The translations under genes were made by a program, and so were the position numbers. Below are positions 23,901 to 29,627 of a DNA stretch of 64,000 bases, one piece after another (within the stretch, counting starts at the first letter, position 1; every line of letters starts with the position of its first letter). The notes under the pieces are model-generated. The model did not search any database. It was not told the origin of the DNA and saw nothing but the letters and a program-made list of their open reading frames with translations. Origin of the DNA: Kryptolebias marmoratus (lineage: Eukaryota; Chordata; Actinopteri; Cyprinodontiformes; Rivulidae); assembly GCF_001649575.2 (NCBI RefSeq), contig NC_051431.1, positions 7,302,274 through 7,366,273 of the forward strand, written 5' to 3'.

Positions 23901-26900
23901 CCTTATTTACCTTCTTTTTTTTTCAACGTGCTGACAGTAATAACACAATCTTTCTCTATCTTTGTTGCAGTGAGGGCGTCTTCAAGTGTCCGGAGGATCA
24001 GCTGCCTTTAGATTATGCCAAGGTAGGAAGAAGCACGACACGCTCCTCAACAACGAGTCTGCAGCCGTTTCAGCTGCTGCTTGAAGCCAGGATTGAAACT
24101 AGCAGCTGTTTATTAGGCTCAAAACGTTTGTGCAAATTCAGAAATGTGAGCGTAGCATTCATCTGGGTAACCTCACCCGAACCCTAACATCATTTAACCA
24201 CAGCTAGGTCCAACATCTTAATTAGGCGTGTTTCACATTCAGCCAGGTGAAAACCACTCAAGGTAAAACACGGATATAAGCGCTTGTTTGGAAAAAAAAA
24301 CGAAGCCAATGCAGATATTAGTTCTTAGTTTTGTTGCCGGCAGTTCTCCTGAGTAGCTGGTGTCTCACCTGCAGTAGATATAGAGACATTTTTTACAGGT
24401 GAGTGAAGCTAAACTCAAATCCCAGATGGACATTTTTCCATCACTTCTGTCTCAGATACTGTAAACCAGGGGTGTCAAACCCAGTGACGCAAGGGGGCCA
24501 AAATTAAAGATTTGGTCCTGGCCAAGGGTCAATCACGATCAATATTTATTAAAAATTACATAAACTAACCTTGGTTTAAGATGTATTACGTCAAATCATT
24601 CATATAGAAATATCAGTGACCTTTTCCCAGTTACAGATTATACAGAATTTAGAGCAAACATGCTTTAATGAACACAGACAAATAGATCAAACTTCAAAAA
24701 GCACATCATTAGCGGTCATTTCTTACGCCTCACTCAGATTTTAAATTAATTTTTTAACATTAAAATAGATTTTTTTAAAAAGCCATCAACAAAAACCTGA
24801 TCATACAGAAATTAAAACTATATATTGTTGGTTTCTTCACTAATTAGGCTCAGTTTTTTTTTTAAGCAAAATAAGAATCAGAGACTCGATCTGTCCCAGA
24901 CTAGAGGGCCGGATCTGGCCCGCGGGCCTTGAGTTTGACACGTGTGCTGTATAGTGTACGGACAGATAGAACTGGGAATATGGAGGACTGCTCCGGCCGG
25001 CCTCAAGCGGAGACGTTCAGATATCTGGGAGTCTCCCGTCGGATCAGATCTGGGCCTTCGCCCGCAGCAGCGAGGGCGCCGCGCTGCTCCGCCGCGGCGA
25101 AGAAATGCCGTTTAGAGTTCTCTGCTCCGGCTCCGGTTCGACCCTCACCTTCGGTCCTGAGGCGTGGGTCCCGGCTGAGAAGGGGATGAAGAGGAGCTCC
25201 ATCATTAGGCCATTAAGCAGAATATACTTTAATGAGATTGTGCCGCGAGGCGACCTAATAGCTGTGGTTAGTTTCCACTTCCTGTGGTTCTGAGGTTTTG
25301 CGATTTCTGAAATGACAGAAATGCCGATGAGTGAGGCACATGTCAGAGGTCGGGTTAATAAATGTCCTGCTGTCTTTACCTGTCAGCTGGTGGAATGTGG
25401 ACCTTTGGTTTTTAGAACGATACCAACTTTCACCCACAGTCAGCATTCCTTTTTATTCTCTGTCAGAATCATTCATTAACTACCTGCAAACAAACACGGC
25501 TAAGAAAGGAACAGGAAGTGCTGGAAAACAACTTCATTCCTGTTCAGAGCGACGCGCCTCGACGTCGTCTGCGCCCTGAGCTGCAGGAGCAGGAAGTGAT
25601 GTCCTGTTGTCTGCGGGTTGAACAACAGCTGTCTCTCTCAGATCGTGACTTTGACTTTACAGCGCCGCAGTAAAAAAAAAAAAAAAACCCGAGCGTTCGG
25701 CTCAGCGAATTACTGTAAAACGGAAAGGCCGTAAAACTTGTCCGTACCCGGAGTTACAGGTTGCATTTCATTCCCCTAAACGGGATCGTTTATTCAGAGC
25801 ACTCCACCGAGCCGTTCGCCGTCCAGAGGAGGACATAAATTTCGTCTGTCCTCTAAACGCAGTGAATCAGAATGTGCTCCCGGCGCACCTGTCAGACGTT
25901 ATTTACCAAGGCTCTCCCAGGCTCCCGGTCGCCTGCAGATTACCGCGTCCTGGTGGTCTCCTGTCAGGGCCGCCGCTCGCCGTCCTTGGGAAACGTGCAC
26001 AAACACAACGGAGTCGCTGCTGGAGTCGAACCGACGGGCCGGGAAAAATGGCTGCAGCAGACAGAATAACCTCCCCCTCCCCTCCGAGCTGAAGCAAACA
26101 GCTTAACCCCCACCTCCCGGCCCGATCTGCCAGCGACTAAGTTATTAAAAGGTCATTATTGTCGTCTCCCTGCAGAGTCCGAGGCTGGAACAATGAGACG
26201 GGTTCAGCTCGGCTTTAAAGGATTTTTTTTTCTTTTGTCTTCCTCTTCGCTGCAAACGAGCGCCGGCTCCTTGAGCGAGTCGAGTTCAGCTCAGACTGCG
26301 GCCTGACTGCTGCTGCACGCTTCGTGTTATGTTAGCCGTTCAGCTCATTCAGCAGATGGGTCCTACGACCTTTGGTTTTGGTAACTTTTCCACGTTTTAA
26401 AATATTTGACTTATTTGTCCAAATAATTTCTCCATAGAAACACATCAACATAAACATTATTCAGGAGAACGGCTGTTTTATACCTTCTGATTCCACTTTT
26501 AGCTTCTAATCAGCCGTTTGCTACGTTTCCCTTCAGTTAGCCTTTTGCTGCTTTTAACAACTGTTTTGCTACCTTTTAGCTTTTAGCTACAATTTTAGTA
26601 CTTTTTGCCTTTCAAGTAACGTTTTGTTTCTTTTTAGCATGCAGTCAGTGTTCTGCTTCAACTTCAACAAAAACTTATTTCACTCATAGTCACACTTTTT
26701 GTCATTAGCTACTGTTTCGTTACATTTAGCTAGCCTTTAGCTAACATTACCGTATTTTCCGGACTATAAGAAATGACAGTGCACCTTATAATCTGGTGCA
26801 CTTTATATATGTTAGAAGTTGTGATGTTTTAGTACGACTTTGGTGAACGACAAAGCTGCACCGCTCGCAGCATTAAGGCTCGGTTACAGTCGCTCAGGGT

Positions 26901-29594
26901 TCCGCCCACGGCGAGCGGACCTGAGCGAGCGGTGGAGGCGTTTCTACTTGACCCTTACGTCGAAGAAAGTATCCCTCCGTGAGTTTTGAGCCGTTTGATT
27001 ATCTTTGTGATCTCTCACAGAGGGATCATAAAAATGCTGAGACGGGCGAACCAGCTCCGCTAGAGCAGCGAAATCCTCCATTTTGAATAGAGCACGGCGC
27101 CAAGTAGCACAAACTGGGAGGTGCACAACGATGCGCCTTATAGTCCAGTGCGCCTTGTACATGACAGAAGTTTGAAAATGGACCATTCATTGACAGTGAG
27201 TCTTATAATCCATTGCAGAAAATCCGTTAGCTTTTAGTCAGTCTTTTGCTGTTTAGCTTCTAACTAGCATTTTGCTGCTTTTAGCTAGTGTTTTGTGCCT
27301 TTTTAGCTCGTAACTTTCAGCTTTAACAGCTCAGTTTCAGCTCCTTGTCGCTTCAAGTCATTTCCCCGTTCCTCGTGTCCACATCCATCAGGGACGGCCG
27401 GTTTTTGTTTGGCTCTCAGGGCCGCGGTGACGTTTTGAGAAAGTGACTTTTCCTGTTCGACCAGCGCTGAGCTCCGGGGCGGGGGGAGATGGACACTCGG
27501 TGCAGAGCTGTAAATCCTCAGGATGGCGAGCTGATGGCGTGGCGGGGGGGGGATTTGGGGTGTTTGACTCATCCTCGTCGTTCTGTGACCGAGGATAAAT
27601 ATATCGTCACGTCTTTCGCTCTCTTAAAGCTCCCATAAACCCATAAACTTCCTTATTATCACTGCGGAGGCAGGATGGACTCTGATGAGGGCTTCTTCCT
27701 GGAAAACATGCTGGCTTTGTTTTTCTTCTGTCCAGTATCAACATTCAGCTTGGTGCGGCTCAGAGCGGCTAAAAACGTTGTCTTTTGTCTCGAAGAATAC
27801 ATTCAGCCTTTCCGAGTGACAAAATTATGGTTTTTGGATGCGGTCGGAGACAAACTGACTCTTTTTATTTGTCACGTTTGGCCCGACTCGGCTGAACGAG
27901 CCGTAGCAAAGGACGCACCAACGTCTAAAAACGGTCCCACCTCCCGGGAAACGCGCTGCCTTAGTAATTAAATCTTTATCATTTACAGATACTGGCGTTC
28001 AATCAACTCTCCGAAGAGAGATAAAGCCTAATGACTTTCTGAAAAACCTCATTCGCTCATTAGGAATAAAAGAAAGAAATGAAAGCCTTGAAGAATCTGA
28101 ACATTTAGCCTGAAGTCAAACAGGAACAGACTGAACTGTAACTACGCCGATGTTTGCTCTAATATTTACAGATATAAGCTGAGAGCTGAAGCTTAGAAAT
28201 AAACTATACGGGAGTTTAGTCTGTGTGGGAATAACCGAAGAAAACGACAATAAATGTTATTTACTGATGTTAAATATTCAAGTTTGTGGATAAAAATAAG
28301 CAAAAAATGTGTTTGTTGTGTGGTTAATAACAAAATTAACATATTTAACAGAATATACGCTGCTGTTTATTATAAGATGGTGATGTTTAGTTTGTGAGGC
28401 TTAATAGCTCCAGAGGATGGATCTCAAAACAGCTTTTAGTTTTGCTTTTTTATCCAACATGGCCGACTTCAGAGGCTTCAGCCGTCTCCCGTTTGTTTCC
28501 TCAGATCTACCCGGACCCGGAGCTGGAGCAGCAGATCCTGGCGCTGCCGATCCGCTGCATCCACAGCGAGGAGGGCTGCCGCTGGACGGGCCAGATGAAG
28601 CAGCTGCAGGTGAGAAACCCCGCCCCCCTGCCGCCGGCGGGCTCAGGGCAGAGCCAGCCCGCTAACGCCATGTCTCCCTCAGGGCCACTTCTCCACCTGC
28701 GCCTTCAACGTGATCCCCTGCCCCAACCGCTGCTCCGTCAAGCTGACGCGCCGCGACCTGCCCGACCACCTGCAGCACGACTGCCCCAAGCGGAAGGTCA
28801 AGTGCGAGTTCTGCGGCAGCGAGTTCACCGGAGAAGCCTATGAGGTAAAAACCGGTTTCCCCTCCCCCCCCACGTTGGCTCCGCCGCAGGGCGAGCTGGC
28901 GCTTCCTCTCATGCTTTCCACGATTATATAAGAGGCGTACGTTTGAAACGCCGCAGGAGGAGCTGAGGCCGGCGTGTCGACACCTGGTTTCAGACAGAAA
29001 CAAACAAACTCAGCTTCAAGGACCATTTTCTACAAACTTTCACCTTTTAAATGATATTTGATCGGCTTAATTAGTAAAAATGTTTGTTTTCTAAGCCTGA
29101 CTTGGCTCTGAAGTGCTGCCTTAGTTAAAGAGATGACTCATTCTGTTCGTTCCAGTCGTCATGAAGGAAAACACACACGTTTAATGTTTTCTCTTTTAAT
29201 GCCAGAACCACCAGGGCGTCTGTCCCCAGGAGAGCGTTTACTGCGAGAACAAATGCGGAGCGAGGATGATGCGACGCCTGCTGTCCCAGCACAGCATGGC
29301 CGAGTGTCCCAAACGCACACAGCCGTGTAAATACTGCGGCAAGGAGTTCGTCTTCGACACCATCCAGGTGGGTTTCCCTGCAGAACCGGAACCGAGAACC
29401 TCCCGTCATTATCCTGAAACAAAGGTGTGGATTCGCTCGAAACAAACAGTTTCAAACCTCAAACAGAAAAAAAAACAAAACTTCCCGGAGCTGCAGAATG
29501 TCGCTGCTGTTTACCTGTTTGGGCTTCACTGAGAGGCCACCTGCTTCTGCTTCTGCACACATCTGGCCAACGGCTGAGCAACCCTCCCCCCAGC

Positions 29595-29627
<33 letters not shown>

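Larger units (their letters stand above)
2489..23970 (+). other. traf4: traf4 intron 1 (21,482 nt)
   Basis: A very long first intron bounded by GTACGG and TTGTTGCAG. It carries repeats (entries below), two sequence gaps and several non-repetitive blocks that look like conserved non-coding elements (8880-9010, 15680-16030, 17870-18210, 23370-23710). I found no nested gene: open frames here are short, overlap on both strands and lack splice-supported homology. Long first introns with enhancers are common in developmentally regulated vertebrate genes; that this one works so is inference. Confidence 0.85.
24023..28504 (+). other. traf4: traf4 intron 2 (4,482 nt)
   Basis: Bounded by GTAGGA and TTTCCTCAG. 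It contains an hAT-like element (24467-24946), a block rich in TAAT-type homeodomain sites near 25200-25265, a TAGCTTTTAGC-array repeat (26375-27330) and a 477-bp element nested inside that array. Nothing in it looks coding. Confidence 0.85.
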
